Shown here: piece after piece, positions 51,135-60,230 of the stretch | Numbering within the stretch: the first letter of the stretch is position 1 | Layout of the letters: each line of letters starts with the position of its first letter | DNA from: CAIKZY01 sp044374195 | GTDB lineage: Bacteria > Actinomycetota > Actinomycetes > S36-B12 | Direction: 5' to 3' | DNA: 64,000 nt | Assembly (NCBI GenBank): GCA_044374195.1 | Contig: JBILOY010000002.1 | Span: 1 to 64,000 of the forward strand | Program-made: the position numbers and the translations under genes | The notes under the pieces: generated by a model | What the model was told of the DNA's origin: nothing | The model's input: the letters and a program-made list of their open reading frames with translations, nothing else | Databases searched by the model: none

Positions 51135-51601
51135 GCGAGCAACTCCTGCAGTGCGGCGTCATCCCACCGCGCGCCGAAGCCCGCAACACTCATCACGCGA
51201 GTCTCGTCGTCATCGGAGTCCGATCGAGTAATCGTGATGACGACGCGATCCTCGGAGAGCTGCTCGACCTTGCCCTCTCCCCATTCGACCACGGTGATCG
51301 CCGAGTCGAGATCGGAATCCAGGTCGAGATCATCAAGTTCAAGTGACGAGCCGAGTCGATAGGCATCCACATGAACGAGATCAGTGCCTGCTGGCGTGGG
51401 ATACACGCGAGCGATGACGAAGGTCGGGCTGGTGATCTGCTCAACCACTCCCAAGCCTGAGCCCATGCCCTGCACGAAGGTGGTCTTGCCCGCCCCGAGA
51501 TTACCGCTCAAGATCACGAGATCACCGGGGCGACAGCAGCGCGCGATGTGGGCTCCGCGGTCACGCATTGCAGAGCCAGTGGGGATGGAGATCGAGCTCA
51601 T
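51131..51601 (-). CDS. tsaE: tRNA threonylcarbamoyladenosine biosynthesis ATPase TsaE
   Basis: A 156-residue P-loop ATPase. Walker A GNLGAGKTTFVQGMGSGLG near residues 33-51, SPTFVIARVYP and the Walker-B-like HVDAYRLGS are all present, and VVEWGEGKVEQL is the conserved late motif. It supports TsaB-TsaD activity in t6A synthesis. Four-base overlaps with both the hydrolase upstream and tsaB downstream. Confidence 0.95.
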   Translation of the reverse strand: MSSISIPTGSAMRDRGAHIARCCRPGDLVILSGNLGAGKTTFVQGMGSGLGVVEQITSPTFVIARVYPTPAGTDLVHVDAYRLGSSLELDDLDLDSDLDSAITVVEWGEGKVEQLSEDRVVITITRSDSDDDETRVMSVAGFGARWDDAALQELLA

Positions 51602-52683
51602 GCGACCGGATGCGCCGACATCTCGATATCGCGCTGCACGCGATCGAGCAGTTCGATCAGCAGGTCGTCGACCTGATCGGGGTGCTCCAGGGTGAGCATG
51701 TGGCCGGCGTTCGGAAGGATCACAAACTCTGCGCCCGGGATGCCCTCGACAATCTGCGCGCTGTTCTCCAACGGCACGAGCCGATCGGCATCGCCCGCGA
51801 TGACCAGCACCTCGGCACTCTGAAATACCTGAAGCACGTGGCGCTTATCGTGATCCTGCAAGGCGGGAAGGAACTCGGCGAGCACGTCGATCGGAGTGCC
51901 CGCGATCATCTCGGCCACGAACTTGCCGGCAGCATCCGGCGCAGTCGAACCGAAGGAATACAGACGCGTCACGAGCAGTGCGAGATCACTGCCGCCGCGC
52001 ACGGCCTTCTCGACGACCTCCTTGCGCTTGGCGAGTGAAGCGAACACGTGCGGCGCTACGCGATGCAGCATCGGGCCGACAAGCGGCAGGCCCAGGGATC
52101 CGTTCTCAATCGAGGTGGGAGTCGTCGCGATGAAGGCGACACCGTACACGCGTTCCTCGATGATGTCGGGGCGCAGGTCAGCAAAGGCCATGAGAGTCAT
52201 GCCGCCCATGGAATGGCCGATCAGCATGAGCGGGCCGCTGGGGGCGAGTGTCTCGATCACCGTCTCGAGATCACGACCGAGCTGATCGATGTGATGAGAG
52301 TCGAAGTCAGCACGACCGGAGCGGCCGTGACTGCGCTGGTCATAGAACACGAGACGGGCGCGGCCGCGCAGGGCCTGCCTTTGGTAATGCCAGGAATCGA
52401 GGCTGAGGCCGTAACCGTGTGCGAAGACGATCGTGAGTCCGGTGTCAGTCGCGGGATCAGCCTCATCGACTTCAGCGTGCAAGATCACGTCATCGTCGGC
52501 CGTGATCTCGTAGACGGTGCCCCGCAATGAGCCGAGCTCACTGTCGTCGACATCAGGCCTAGCCGAGCGAGCGAGCACCGCGCGTTCGACCACGGCGCCG
52601 ACCGCCGCACCGGCGGCAAGCACGCCCGCGGCAAGCAGGCCACCGCCTGCCATGCGCAGTGCGCTCCCGAAATCGTTACCCAT
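51598..52683 (-). CDS. Alpha/beta hydrolase with N-terminal membrane anchor
   Basis: A 361-residue protein with a hydrophobic N-terminal segment (about residues 12-33, GGGLLAAGVLAAGAAVGAV) that may anchor it to the membrane. The hydrolase core has FAHGYGLSLDSW, the nucleophile elbow GHSMGGM (Ser near 157), an acid in IAGDADRLVP and the histidine in NAGHMLTLEHP. This gene is commonly found between alr and tsaE in actinobacteria; the substrate is unknown. It overlaps tsaE by four bases. Confidence 0.88.
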   Translation of the reverse strand: MGNDFGSALRMAGGGLLAAGVLAAGAAVGAVVERAVLARSARPDVDDSELGSLRGTVYEITADDDVILHAEVDEADPATDTGLTIVFAHGYGLSLDSWHYQRQALRGRARLVFYDQRSHGRSGRADFDSHHIDQLGRDLETVIETLAPSGPLMLIGHSMGGMTLMAFADLRPDIIEERVYGVAFIATTPTSIENGSLGLPLVGPMLHRVAPHVFASLAKRKEVVEKAVRGGSDLALLVTRLYSFGSTAPDAAGKFVAEMIAGTPIDVLAEFLPALQDHDKRHVLQVFQSAEVLVIAGDADRLVPLENSAQIVEGIPGAEFVILPNAGHMLTLEHPDQVDDLLIELLDRVQRDIEMSAHPVA

Positions 52684-52692
52684 AGCGCCGAC

Positions 52693-53805
52693 TCACGACT
52701 CGTAGATTCGCGGGACCCGAGGAGTGATCCGCGTGACGACCTCGTAACCGATCGTCTCGGCTTGCTCGGCCCACACCTCAACCGGGTCTGCGTCGCGGCC
52801 GAAGAGCACGACGTTGTCACCGACGACCAGACCATCGGGGTTCTCGCCGAGATTTACCATGAATTGATCCATGGCGACGGTGCCGACGATGGGATAGGAG
52901 CGACCGTTGACGCTCACATGCGCTCGATTGCTCGCGCTGCGCGGCACGCCGTCGGCGTAGCCAATCGGGATGAGGCCGATCAGTGTCGATTCGGACGCAG
53001 TCCACGTCTCGCCGTACGACACCGACACCCCCGCCTCGATGCGCTTGATGCTCGCGATCTTGACTCGCAGGGTCATCACCGGGCGCAGGCCGAAATCCGC
53101 AGCCGTGCCCATCTGTGGGCTCGGCGAGATGCCGTAGATTCCGATGCCCGCTCGCACCATGTCGTACTGGCAGTCCGGATACGCAAGAGCGGCAGCCGTG
53201 TTGCTCAGGTGACGAAGCAGGCCGGTGAGCCCTGCTCCCTCGGCCAATGCGATCGCGCGCTCGAATGCGGCCCGCTGTTTCTCAACCGAGGTCGCACCGA
53301 TGACATCAGCGCTCGCAAGATGCGACCAGATGCCAACAACCTCGAGATCTTCGGCTGACACGAGTGCCTCGATCACCGATGCCCAGTCGCACTCGGGGAC
53401 ACCATTGCGCGAGAGACCGGTATCCACCTTCAGATGCACGCGCGCCCGACGACCTTGAGCCCTCGCTGCCGCGGCGATTTCGTCGAGGGCAGCAAGACTC
53501 GAGATCGACAGATCAATGTCAGCGGCTACGCATGCCGCGATATCCAGGTCACCGACCGCCCAGAGCCAGGCGAGAATCCGACCGGTGTCACCTGCCGCAC
53601 GAAGTGTGAGGGCCTCACTCGGGAGTGCCACGCCCAGCCAAGTCGCGCCGGCTTCGCGAGCCACGCGAGCCACGGGCACCATCCCATGCCCATAGGCCTC
53701 CGCCTTCACCACTGCCATGAGTTCGGCGTCGCCGGCACGGGCAGCCATCACGCCGAGGTTGTGACGTGCCGCCGCGAGATCGATGACAGCAGCGGCGCGG
53801 GGCAT
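52693..53805 (-). CDS. alr: Alanine racemase
   Basis: About 370 residues from ATG 53805, where the usual PRAAAVIDLAAARHN begins; a GTG at 53829 is the alternative. PLP is bound by the lysine in AVVKAEAYGHG near 30-40, and the second catalytic residue is the tyrosine in VSYGETWTASESTLIG near 260. RAGIGIYGISP is the conserved mid-protein segment. The enzyme makes D-alanine for peptidoglycan. Next downstream is the anchored hydrolase. Confidence 0.96.
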   Translation of the reverse strand: MPRAAAVIDLAAARHNLGVMAARAGDAELMAVVKAEAYGHGMVPVARVAREAGATWLGVALPSEALTLRAAGDTGRILAWLWAVGDLDIAACVAADIDLSISSLAALDEIAAAARAQGRRARVHLKVDTGLSRNGVPECDWASVIEALVSAEDLEVVGIWSHLASADVIGATSVEKQRAAFERAIALAEGAGLTGLLRHLSNTAAALAYPDCQYDMVRAGIGIYGISPSPQMGTAADFGLRPVMTLRVKIASIKRIEAGVSVSYGETWTASESTLIGLIPIGYADGVPRSASNRAHVSVNGRSYPIVGTVAMDQFMVNLGENPDGLVVGDNVVLFGRDADPVEVWAEQAETIGYEVVTRITPRVPRIYES

Positions 53806-54025
53806 GTTTCTATTGTCTCTCCCCGCCACCCGCTACCTGGATGAAGGGCAGGGAAACGCCGAATGGCGGCGAAATGGAGAAGAAATGGCACGCCATCTCG
53901 ACTTCATCAAGCCTCACCCGGCACTGCACTCCACTGATCCTCGCGCGCATTGTTGCGTTGACGGATCGTCAGGGGTCGGAGAGGCTAGCGGCATAAAACG
54001 CAACCGCCACCCTCGCCAGCCAACT

Positions 54026-54065
54026 AAGCGGCCCCAGAACTCCTTCCGGAGTTCTGGGGCCGCTT
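54026..54065 (-). terminator. Long perfect hairpin after the 5'-nucleotidase gene
   Basis: An 18-base arm (54026-54043, beginning AAGCGGCCCC) pairs without mismatch with 54048-54065 around a TTCC loop. It lies 23 bases after the nucleotidase stop and upstream of alr. It lacks a T-run, like many actinobacterial terminators. Confidence 0.75.
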
Positions 54066-54088
54066 AGAGGCTGTCGCGAGCCTGAGTA

Positions 54089-56083
54089 TCAACTCACCCA
54101 GAAGAACCGACTGTTCACCGTTGGCGCGTAACGCGCGTCGCTGGAGGAAACCGTGGGCGAACCGTTCACCGACGGGAAGGTGTTCAGATAATCGACGAGG
54201 GTCTGCTCGTAGGAGATTCCAAAGTTCACCTTGAGCGGGGCACTCTCAAATGCTGCGTAATTGTCGCCGCCAGATGCCGTGAACGAGTTCGTGACAACAT
54301 CGACCACTGGTGCGGTAGCAACCGGAACACCGTTTGTCACCAATGCTGTGCCGTCGTCCAAGACGATCGAACGAACGCGCGTTCCCTCGGTAGTGATCGT
54401 GCCAGCGGTGGCATTACCAACCGGAGTGGAGATAACCTGCGCCGTTCCGCTTCGAGAACAGGTGACCTTCATTCCGGCGATTTGCAGGAACTGGCCGCCA
54501 CCCGACGTACCGATCGAGCAGGAGCGCTCGAAGATACTCTTCAGCTGAGTCGCCGTGAGGTCTTGCACAACCGTCAGACGGTTGTCGAAGGGCAGCAGGC
54601 TGAAAGTCATCGCGCGGGAGATAGGGCCTGCAACGCCCGTCTCAGGCAATGAGTTGATGCGGATGCCGCCGCCGTTGGTCACAGCTACCACGCGGTTGGT
54701 TGCTGAGACTCCGGGCAAGCCGGCAGCCGCTGCCCGCTGGCCATAGGAGTTCATGAATGAATCGGCTACCAAGTTGCCGCCATTGGTTTCACGAGTGCGA
54801 ACACCCGGTGTGGTGGCGCTACCGCGCTGCGTGTTGAAAACAATCTGCGAGGCGGCGAACGGTACTTTCTGCCCGGCTAAGCAGCCGGTCTCAAGCGGGC
54901 TTTGAACTTCCTTAACGATCTCGGAGTTCGGGACAACCGCATCGGTGAAACCCATAGCTGCAGATGCGTCACTCTTGATCACGACTCGGCGAGGGAACGA
55001 AGTTTTCTGGTTGTAACTGACAAGCCGCCCGGCCTTGTCAAAGGTCACGTCGAGCCGACCTAGATATTGATAGTTGCCGGCCGTGGTAACCATCGGGACC
55101 TCAACGGAATTCCTTGATGTGACCATCGTCGGGTAGGTACCAACAGGTACGCCTGCCCCTGGAAGAAGTTGGACCCCGTTGGGGATGTTCGGGTTAGCAA
55201 GGAGGTCATCTCCACCTCCGGCGACTGCGATGTCTACGCCTCGAAGCCTCTGAATCAGTGAAGTGTCGACCAAGATGCTCTGCATATGGCTGACCAGAAT
55301 GATTCGGTTAATGCCCTTCTTCTCGAACGCATTGATCTGCCCTTGCAGACTAGCTGCCAGAGTGTCAAGGTCTGCAGTTGTGACCTGAACCGGAAGCGGC
55401 GAGGAAATGGACTGCAGGGTCGGCGTGATAGCCGAAACGATGCCGAACTTCTTGCCAGTCTTCGGGTCCGTGAAAATCGCACTTGAACCGACAACCTTTT
55501 GCTTCGCGACGGCAGTGGTGTCGACGACACCGCCCTTGGCAAGAAGTGGCGCAAGAGCATTTGATGGAGCGAAATTCAGATTGCCTGAGATGAACGGCTG
55601 GTCCACCACGCCTGAAGGCGAGCGATAGGCCTTGATGTACCGGGCCAGGAAAGCGGGGCCGTAGTCGAACTCGTGGTTGCCCAGTGCGTGAACGTCGTAG
55701 CCCATCTTCTCCTGTGCGACCGCATCCCACACGGGAGCGGTTGACGTCGGATTTGAGGGTTCTGAACAAATAAGAATGTTCGAGGCCAAGAATGAGTCGC
55801 CCGCGTATGTCGCGAAAACGCTGTTGCCGCGGATCGCCTTAGCTCTTGCGCGCTCCCGATCTAGAACGGTCTTGAATGCCGCGGCACTACCGGTCGCAAG
55901 TGGAGTCCCGTTCACCGAAATGCTCTGGGGAAGAAGCGCGGACTCTCCGTCATTGTTATGTAAAAGCGTCAACGTCACGTTACCTTCGGACGCTGAAGCG
56001 GTATTCACGATGGCACCGGAAGCGACGAGTGCTCCTGCCGATAGTGCGACAACACCTAGTACCGAAACTCGCTTCATCTTCAC
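54089..56083 (-). CDS. Secreted bifunctional metallophosphatase/5'-nucleotidase (UshA-like)
   Basis: About 664 residues from GTG 56083, which sits five bases after AAGGAG; ATG 56077 is also possible. A signal peptide (about 1-32, ending TASASEG) precedes the metallophosphoesterase domain with LLHNNDGE, TYAGDSFLAS, HALGNHEFDYGPAF and later VSHMQS. The 5'-nucleotidase C-terminal domain has RETNGGNLVADSF, VAVTNGGGIR and the substrate-stacking loop GDNYAAF. It dephosphorylates extracellular nucleotides to scavenge phosphate and nucleosides. Flanked by single-gene spacers, so probably its own transcription unit; base composition looks a little lower in GC than neighbours. Confidence 0.92.
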   Translation of the reverse strand: MKMKRVSVLGVVALSAGALVASGAIVNTASASEGNVTLTLLHNNDGESALLPQSISVNGTPLATGSAAAFKTVLDRERARAKAIRGNSVFATYAGDSFLASNILICSEPSNPTSTAPVWDAVAQEKMGYDVHALGNHEFDYGPAFLARYIKAYRSPSGVVDQPFISGNLNFAPSNALAPLLAKGGVVDTTAVAKQKVVGSSAIFTDPKTGKKFGIVSAITPTLQSISSPLPVQVTTADLDTLAASLQGQINAFEKKGINRIILVSHMQSILVDTSLIQRLRGVDIAVAGGGDDLLANPNIPNGVQLLPGAGVPVGTYPTMVTSRNSVEVPMVTTAGNYQYLGRLDVTFDKAGRLVSYNQKTSFPRRVVIKSDASAAMGFTDAVVPNSEIVKEVQSPLETGCLAGQKVPFAASQIVFNTQRGSATTPGVRTRETNGGNLVADSFMNSYGQRAAAAGLPGVSATNRVVAVTNGGGIRINSLPETGVAGPISRAMTFSLLPFDNRLTVVQDLTATQLKSIFERSCSIGTSGGGQFLQIAGMKVTCSRSGTAQVISTPVGNATAGTITTEGTRVRSIVLDDGTALVTNGVPVATAPVVDVVTNSFTASGGDNYAAFESAPLKVNFGISYEQTLVDYLNTFPSVNGSPTVSSSDARYAPTVNSRFFWVS

Positions 56084-56458
56084 AAACACTCCTTAGGAAA
56101 CAGCGGAATCCGACCGCCGAAAAGTACTGTTTGACGATGAATATCCGAGCATTCCTTGGAGTACGAATAGTGAACTGTTGAAGAATCACGGATTCACTTC
56201 CTTGGATGGGGTTACATCCGTAATCGGAGTTTGTGTCTAGAGATATAGGTGCCACAAGCGGGAGCGGGTCGATGTGAATTGCCCCGTGTTACGTGGATTC
56301 CAGTTGCGGAAATCTCAGGCCTCGTGGATTCGTGATCTCGCGTTTTCGTACTAGTTCGGCGTGAGTGCACGCGGGGCTGCTTTGCGTCTGCGCCGAAAGG
56401 GGCGAATGCTTGGGTTCTTGGGGTCGATGCAGGACCTGAGTCGTTCAGGAGCTGCGGC
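56084..56458. other. Intergenic region between nnrD and the 5'-nucleotidase; nothing further recognised
   Basis: This spacer of about 375 bases must hold the promoter of the nucleotidase on the minus strand, with its AAGGAG ribosome-binding site next to the start. Short open frames in it show no protein-like composition, and I found no convincing hairpin or RNA. A single GTTCAC hexamer is not enough to call a Pho box. Confidence 0.5.
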
Positions 56459-57931
56459 CTAGAGCAGTTCGGCCAGCGCAGGCTCAAGGCAGTCGGCGAT
56501 GTCTGACGCTGTCACGGTGCCGAGTGCTTCGCCGGCAATTCGACCTGCGCGGCCATGAATGAAAACTGCCGCCGAGACGAGCGCTGCAGCCGAGTGATCA
56601 TCCGGCTGCCTCGAGGCCAGTAGACCCCCCATCAAACCGGCCAGGACATCACCCGAGCCAGCGGTGGCCAGGGCCGATGTGCCCTCGGAATCGATAAACA
56701 CCTCACCAAGGTGATCAGCGATGACGGTGCCAGCCCCCTTGAGCACCACGATGGCGTTCAGGGCTGCGGCAAGGCCCAGCGCTGCGGCACGGCGATCGTC
56801 ACCGACGGGGTCGAAGCGACTGAACTCGCCGTCATGCGGAGTCAGCACAGTGATGCCACCGGCAGCGCCACGCGCCGAGACGAGATCGCGAAGCTCGGGG
56901 TCAGCCGCAAGCAAGGTGAGCGCTCCCGCGTCGATTACCAACGCAGCGTCACTCGCGCAGGCCGTCACCAAGAGGGCTCGCTGATCGGTGGAGCCATCGA
57001 AACCCGGGCCGATCACGCGAGCCCGAATGCGTGCATCAGGCTCACTGCTGATGACGACATCGGGGAATGCTGTGACGAGCGCCGTGGTGTCAATGCCCGG
57101 GCGCTCGAAGTAGCGCACCATGCCCGCGCCTGCGGAGCGAGCACCATCAACAGCAAGGAGCGCTGCTCCCGGGTACTGCGCACTCCCCGCGATGATCTCG
57201 ACCACCCCGCGCGAGTACTTGTGATCGGCCGCCGAGGGAGTACGCAACAGCTCTGCGACATCGTCATCTTCGAGCAGTGAAGCGATCGGTTCACCCAAGG
57301 TCGAATCGAGATCGATATCGACGAAGTGAATGGCTCCCACGAACTCCTTGCCCGGCATCAGCAGCAGCCCAGGCTTCAACGCTCCAAAGGTAACGGTGAG
57401 ATCGGCATCGATGGCTTCCCCCTCGACAGCCCCAGTATTGGCATTGACTCCGCTGGGGATATCAACGGCGATGATCGCATTCGCCAGTGCATTGACGACT
57501 CGAACGCATTCGGCCATCGGCTCGCGCAATGCGCCCGAACCGCCGATACCGACGAGCCCGTCAATCACGAGATCGGCATCCCCAACATCGGCAAGGCAAT
57601 CATCACTCCAGGAGATGAACGAACCACCAGCACGTCGAAAGGCTGCAGAGCCATCAGCATGCGGATTCTCAGTGAGCAGGAGCGCAGACACGGCCGCGCC
57701 ACGATCGCGCAGGTAGGCACCAGCGAACAGCGCATCGCCACCGTTATTGCCGCCGCCGATCAGCAACAGCACCTGGGCGCCAGCCACCCGACCCGCGACT
57801 TCGGTCAGCACGCGCGAGCAGATGACCGAGAGTCCGAAGGACGCCCGCTGCATGAGGGCGCCCTCGGGAAGGGTTGCCATTAACTCCGACTCGGCCGCCC
57901 TGACCTGATCAGCGGTATAGATCTCACGCAT
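56459..57931 (-). CDS. nnrD: Bifunctional NAD(P)HX epimerase/dehydratase
   Basis: About 490 residues from ATG 57931. The N-terminal YjeF/NnrE epimerase domain (about 1-205) begins IYTADQVRAAESELM and has LLIGGGNNGGDALFAG and DIPSGVNANTG. The C-terminal ADP-dependent dehydratase domain has VVLKGAGTVIA and the signature TAGSGDVLAGLMGGLLA near 420-435. The enzyme repairs hydrated NADH and NADPH. It overlaps the end of acpS by eight bases, the usual actinobacterial pairing. Confidence 0.95.
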   Translation of the reverse strand: MREIYTADQVRAAESELMATLPEGALMQRASFGLSVICSRVLTEVAGRVAGAQVLLLIGGGNNGGDALFAGAYLRDRGAAVSALLLTENPHADGSAAFRRAGGSFISWSDDCLADVGDADLVIDGLVGIGGSGALREPMAECVRVVNALANAIIAVDIPSGVNANTGAVEGEAIDADLTVTFGALKPGLLLMPGKEFVGAIHFVDIDLDSTLGEPIASLLEDDDVAELLRTPSAADHKYSRGVVEIIAGSAQYPGAALLAVDGARSAGAGMVRYFERPGIDTTALVTAFPDVVISSEPDARIRARVIGPGFDGSTDQRALLVTACASDAALVIDAGALTLLAADPELRDLVSARGAAGGITVLTPHDGEFSRFDPVGDDRRAAALGLAAALNAIVVLKGAGTVIADHLGEVFIDSEGTSALATAGSGDVLAGLMGGLLASRQPDDHSAAALVSAAVFIHGRAGRIAGEALGTVTASDIADCLEPALAELL

Positions 57932-58301
57932 GTGAATCACCTTCCGCGACGACGAACGCAATGGCATGACCGCCATCGTGGCTCAGCGACAGGTGCCACG
58001 ACGAGATACCGCGAGCCAGCGCCGCCTGGGCAACGGTTCCGGAAATGCGCAGTGACGGCTTGCCGAGGGAATCGGTTACGACCTCGCAGTGATGCCATTC
58101 CAGCCCCTGGGTGTCACCGAGAACCTTGGCTACGGCTTCTTTTGCTGCGAAGCGGGCAGCGAGCGATACGGCCGAGCGGTCAGCTCCATCAGAGTTAAGC
58201 GACTCAGCTTCGGTGAATAGGCGCGTGACGATGCGCGGAGTACGAGCAATCACCGCGGCAAAGCGCTCGGTGTCGACGATGTCGACGCCGATGCCGATCA
58301 C
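57924..58301 (-). CDS. acpS: Holo-[acyl-carrier-protein] synthase
   Basis: A 125-residue AcpS starting at GTG 58301 (VIGIGVDIVDTERF); the longer frame to 58541 overlaps glmS and is not homologous. The Mg-binding Asp is in GIGVDIVD and the Glu in RFAAKEAVAKVLG near 54-66, and WHLSLSHDGGHAIAFVV is the C-terminal signature. It transfers 4'-phosphopantetheine from CoA to acyl carrier protein. It lies between glmS and nnrD. Confidence 0.95.
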   Translation of the reverse strand: MIGIGVDIVDTERFAAVIARTPRIVTRLFTEAESLNSDGADRSAVSLAARFAAKEAVAKVLGDTQGLEWHHCEVVTDSLGKPSLRISGTVAQAALARGISSWHLSLSHDGGHAIAFVVAEGDSHA

Positions 58302-58329
58302 GGAAGCCGGCAGGCCCCCCGTGAACTCG

Positions 58330-60174
58330 TCATTCAACAGTGACCGACTTCGCCAGGTTGCGCGGCTGATCGACGTCGTGGCCCTTGGCGGTGGCCATCT
58401 CGCAGGCGAAGACCTGCAGCGGCACCGTGGAAACCAGCGGCTGCATGAGCGAGGGGGTGACCGGAACGCGAATGACGTGATCACTGAACTGCAGGATCTT
58501 CTCGTCGCCTTCCTCGGCGATGGCGATGATGACGGCGCCACGTGCGCGCACTTCCTGGATAGCGGAGATCATCTTGTCGTGCAGGCGATCACTCGGTGAC
58601 GGCAGAACCACGACGACGGGCACGCCATCTTCGATGAGTGCGATCGGGCCATGCTTCAGTTCGCCGGCCGCGAAGCCTTCGGCGTGCATGTATGCAAGCT
58701 CCTTGAGCTTGAGTGCTCCCTCGAGTGCCACCGGGTAACCGACATGGCGGCCGATGAAGAGCACCGAGTTCGAGTTCGCGAAGGTACGAGCGATCGCACG
58801 CACGGGCTCGACAGTGTCGAGAACGAGGTCGACCTTTTGCGGCATGCCCTTGAGGTCTTCCATGACGTCGGAGATATCGGCGGCTGACATCTGCTCGCGT
58901 ACCTGCGCGAGATACAGACCGACGAGATAGGCCGCGACGATCTGGGTGAGGAATGCCTTGGTTGACGCGACAGCAATCTCCGGGCCGGCATAGGTGTAGA
59001 GCACCGCATCGCATTCGCGAGGAATCGTGGAACCCACCGTGTTGCAGATGGCAAGGGTGCGTGCACCCTGGGCCTTGGCATGACGCAGGGCCATCAAGGT
59101 GTCCATGGTCTCGCCCGACTGCGAGATCGCGATGACGAGAGAGTCGGGGCCGACGATCGGGTCGCGGTAGCGGAACTCGCTGGCGAGCTCGACCTCGACA
59201 GGAATGCGTGTCCAGTGCTCAACGGCGTACTTCGCGACCATGCCGGCATGGAAGGCCGTGCCGCAGGCGACGACGACGACCTTGGTGACGCCGCGTAGAT
59301 CAGCATCCGAGAGGCGCATCTCATCGAGCTGCAGGCGATTGTCGGCATCGAAGCGACCGCGCAGCGAATCGGCAACGGCCTTGGGCTGCTCTGCGATCTC
59401 CTTGAGCATGAAGAGGTCGTAGCCCCCCTTCTCCGCTGCCGAGGCATCCCAGTCGACGGTGAAGGGCGTGACCTCAGCGGGCCCACCCTCGAAGGTGATG
59501 ACCTCAACACTCGAGGGCGTGATGGTCACGATTTGATCTTGACCGAGCTCGAGGGCATTGCGGGTGTGGTCGACGAATGCCGACACATCAGAGGCGACGA
59601 AGTTCTCGCCCTCCCCCAGGCCGACGACCAGCGGTGAGTTGCGGCGGGCTGCGACGACGAGATCTGGCTGGGCCTTGTCGATCGCGACGAGAGTGAAAGC
59701 GCCTTCAAGTCGGCTGCAGACCATGCGCATCGCGTCAGTGAGATTCCCGCCCGCAGCGGACATCGTGGCCGCGAGCAAATGGGCGGCGACCTCGGTGTCA
59801 GTCTCCGACGAAAGCGTGACTCCTGCAGCGGTCAGCTCAGCGCGCAGTTCGGCGAAGTTCTCGATGATGCCGTTATGGATCACAGCGATCGAGGCATCCT
59901 CGCTGACATGCGGGTGGGCATTGGAGTCGGTGGGGCCGCCATGGGTGGCCCAGCGGGTGTGGCCGATGCCGGTGGTCGACTGGGGCAGCGGATCGGTACC
60001 GATCAGGCTCTCGAGATTGGCCAGCTTGCCGGCCTTCTTGCGTACTTCGAGGGCACCATCAGCGATGACGGCGACGCCGGCCGAGTCGTATCCGCGGTAC
60101 TCGAGGCGGCGAAGACCTGCGACCACGACCTCGAGGGCCTGCTTCTGGCCGACATAACCCACGATTCCGCACAT
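58330..60174 (-). CDS. glmS: Glutamine-fructose-6-phosphate aminotransferase (isomerising)
   Basis: A 614-residue enzyme starting at ATG 60174 so that Cys2 (CGIVGYVG) becomes the N-terminal nucleophile after Met removal. The class II glutaminase half has HTRWATHGGPTDSNAHPH. The isomerase half has two SIS domains with SQSGETMDTLMALRHAK and the C-terminal LAKSVTVE. It makes glucosamine-6-phosphate, the first step to UDP-GlcNAc and, in actinobacteria, also feeding mycothiol. Followed 28 bases later by acpS. Confidence 0.97.
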   Translation of the reverse strand: MCGIVGYVGQKQALEVVVAGLRRLEYRGYDSAGVAVIADGALEVRKKAGKLANLESLIGTDPLPQSTTGIGHTRWATHGGPTDSNAHPHVSEDASIAVIHNGIIENFAELRAELTAAGVTLSSETDTEVAAHLLAATMSAAGGNLTDAMRMVCSRLEGAFTLVAIDKAQPDLVVAARRNSPLVVGLGEGENFVASDVSAFVDHTRNALELGQDQIVTITPSSVEVITFEGGPAEVTPFTVDWDASAAEKGGYDLFMLKEIAEQPKAVADSLRGRFDADNRLQLDEMRLSDADLRGVTKVVVVACGTAFHAGMVAKYAVEHWTRIPVEVELASEFRYRDPIVGPDSLVIAISQSGETMDTLMALRHAKAQGARTLAICNTVGSTIPRECDAVLYTYAGPEIAVASTKAFLTQIVAAYLVGLYLAQVREQMSAADISDVMEDLKGMPQKVDLVLDTVEPVRAIARTFANSNSVLFIGRHVGYPVALEGALKLKELAYMHAEGFAAGELKHGPIALIEDGVPVVVVLPSPSDRLHDKMISAIQEVRARGAVIIAIAEEGDEKILQFSDHVIRVPVTPSLMQPLVSTVPLQVFACEMATAKGHDVDQPRNLAKSVTVE

Positions 60175-60230
60175 ACTCAAACCCTATTCGGTCGTGGTCT
60201 CTTACTCGGGAAGCCCGACGGTAGAGGGGT

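Noticed and set aside
56090..56200. GTTCAC hexamer upstream of the 5'-nucleotidase, considered as a Pho box
   Set aside because: Only one half-site; a Pho box needs phased direct repeats.
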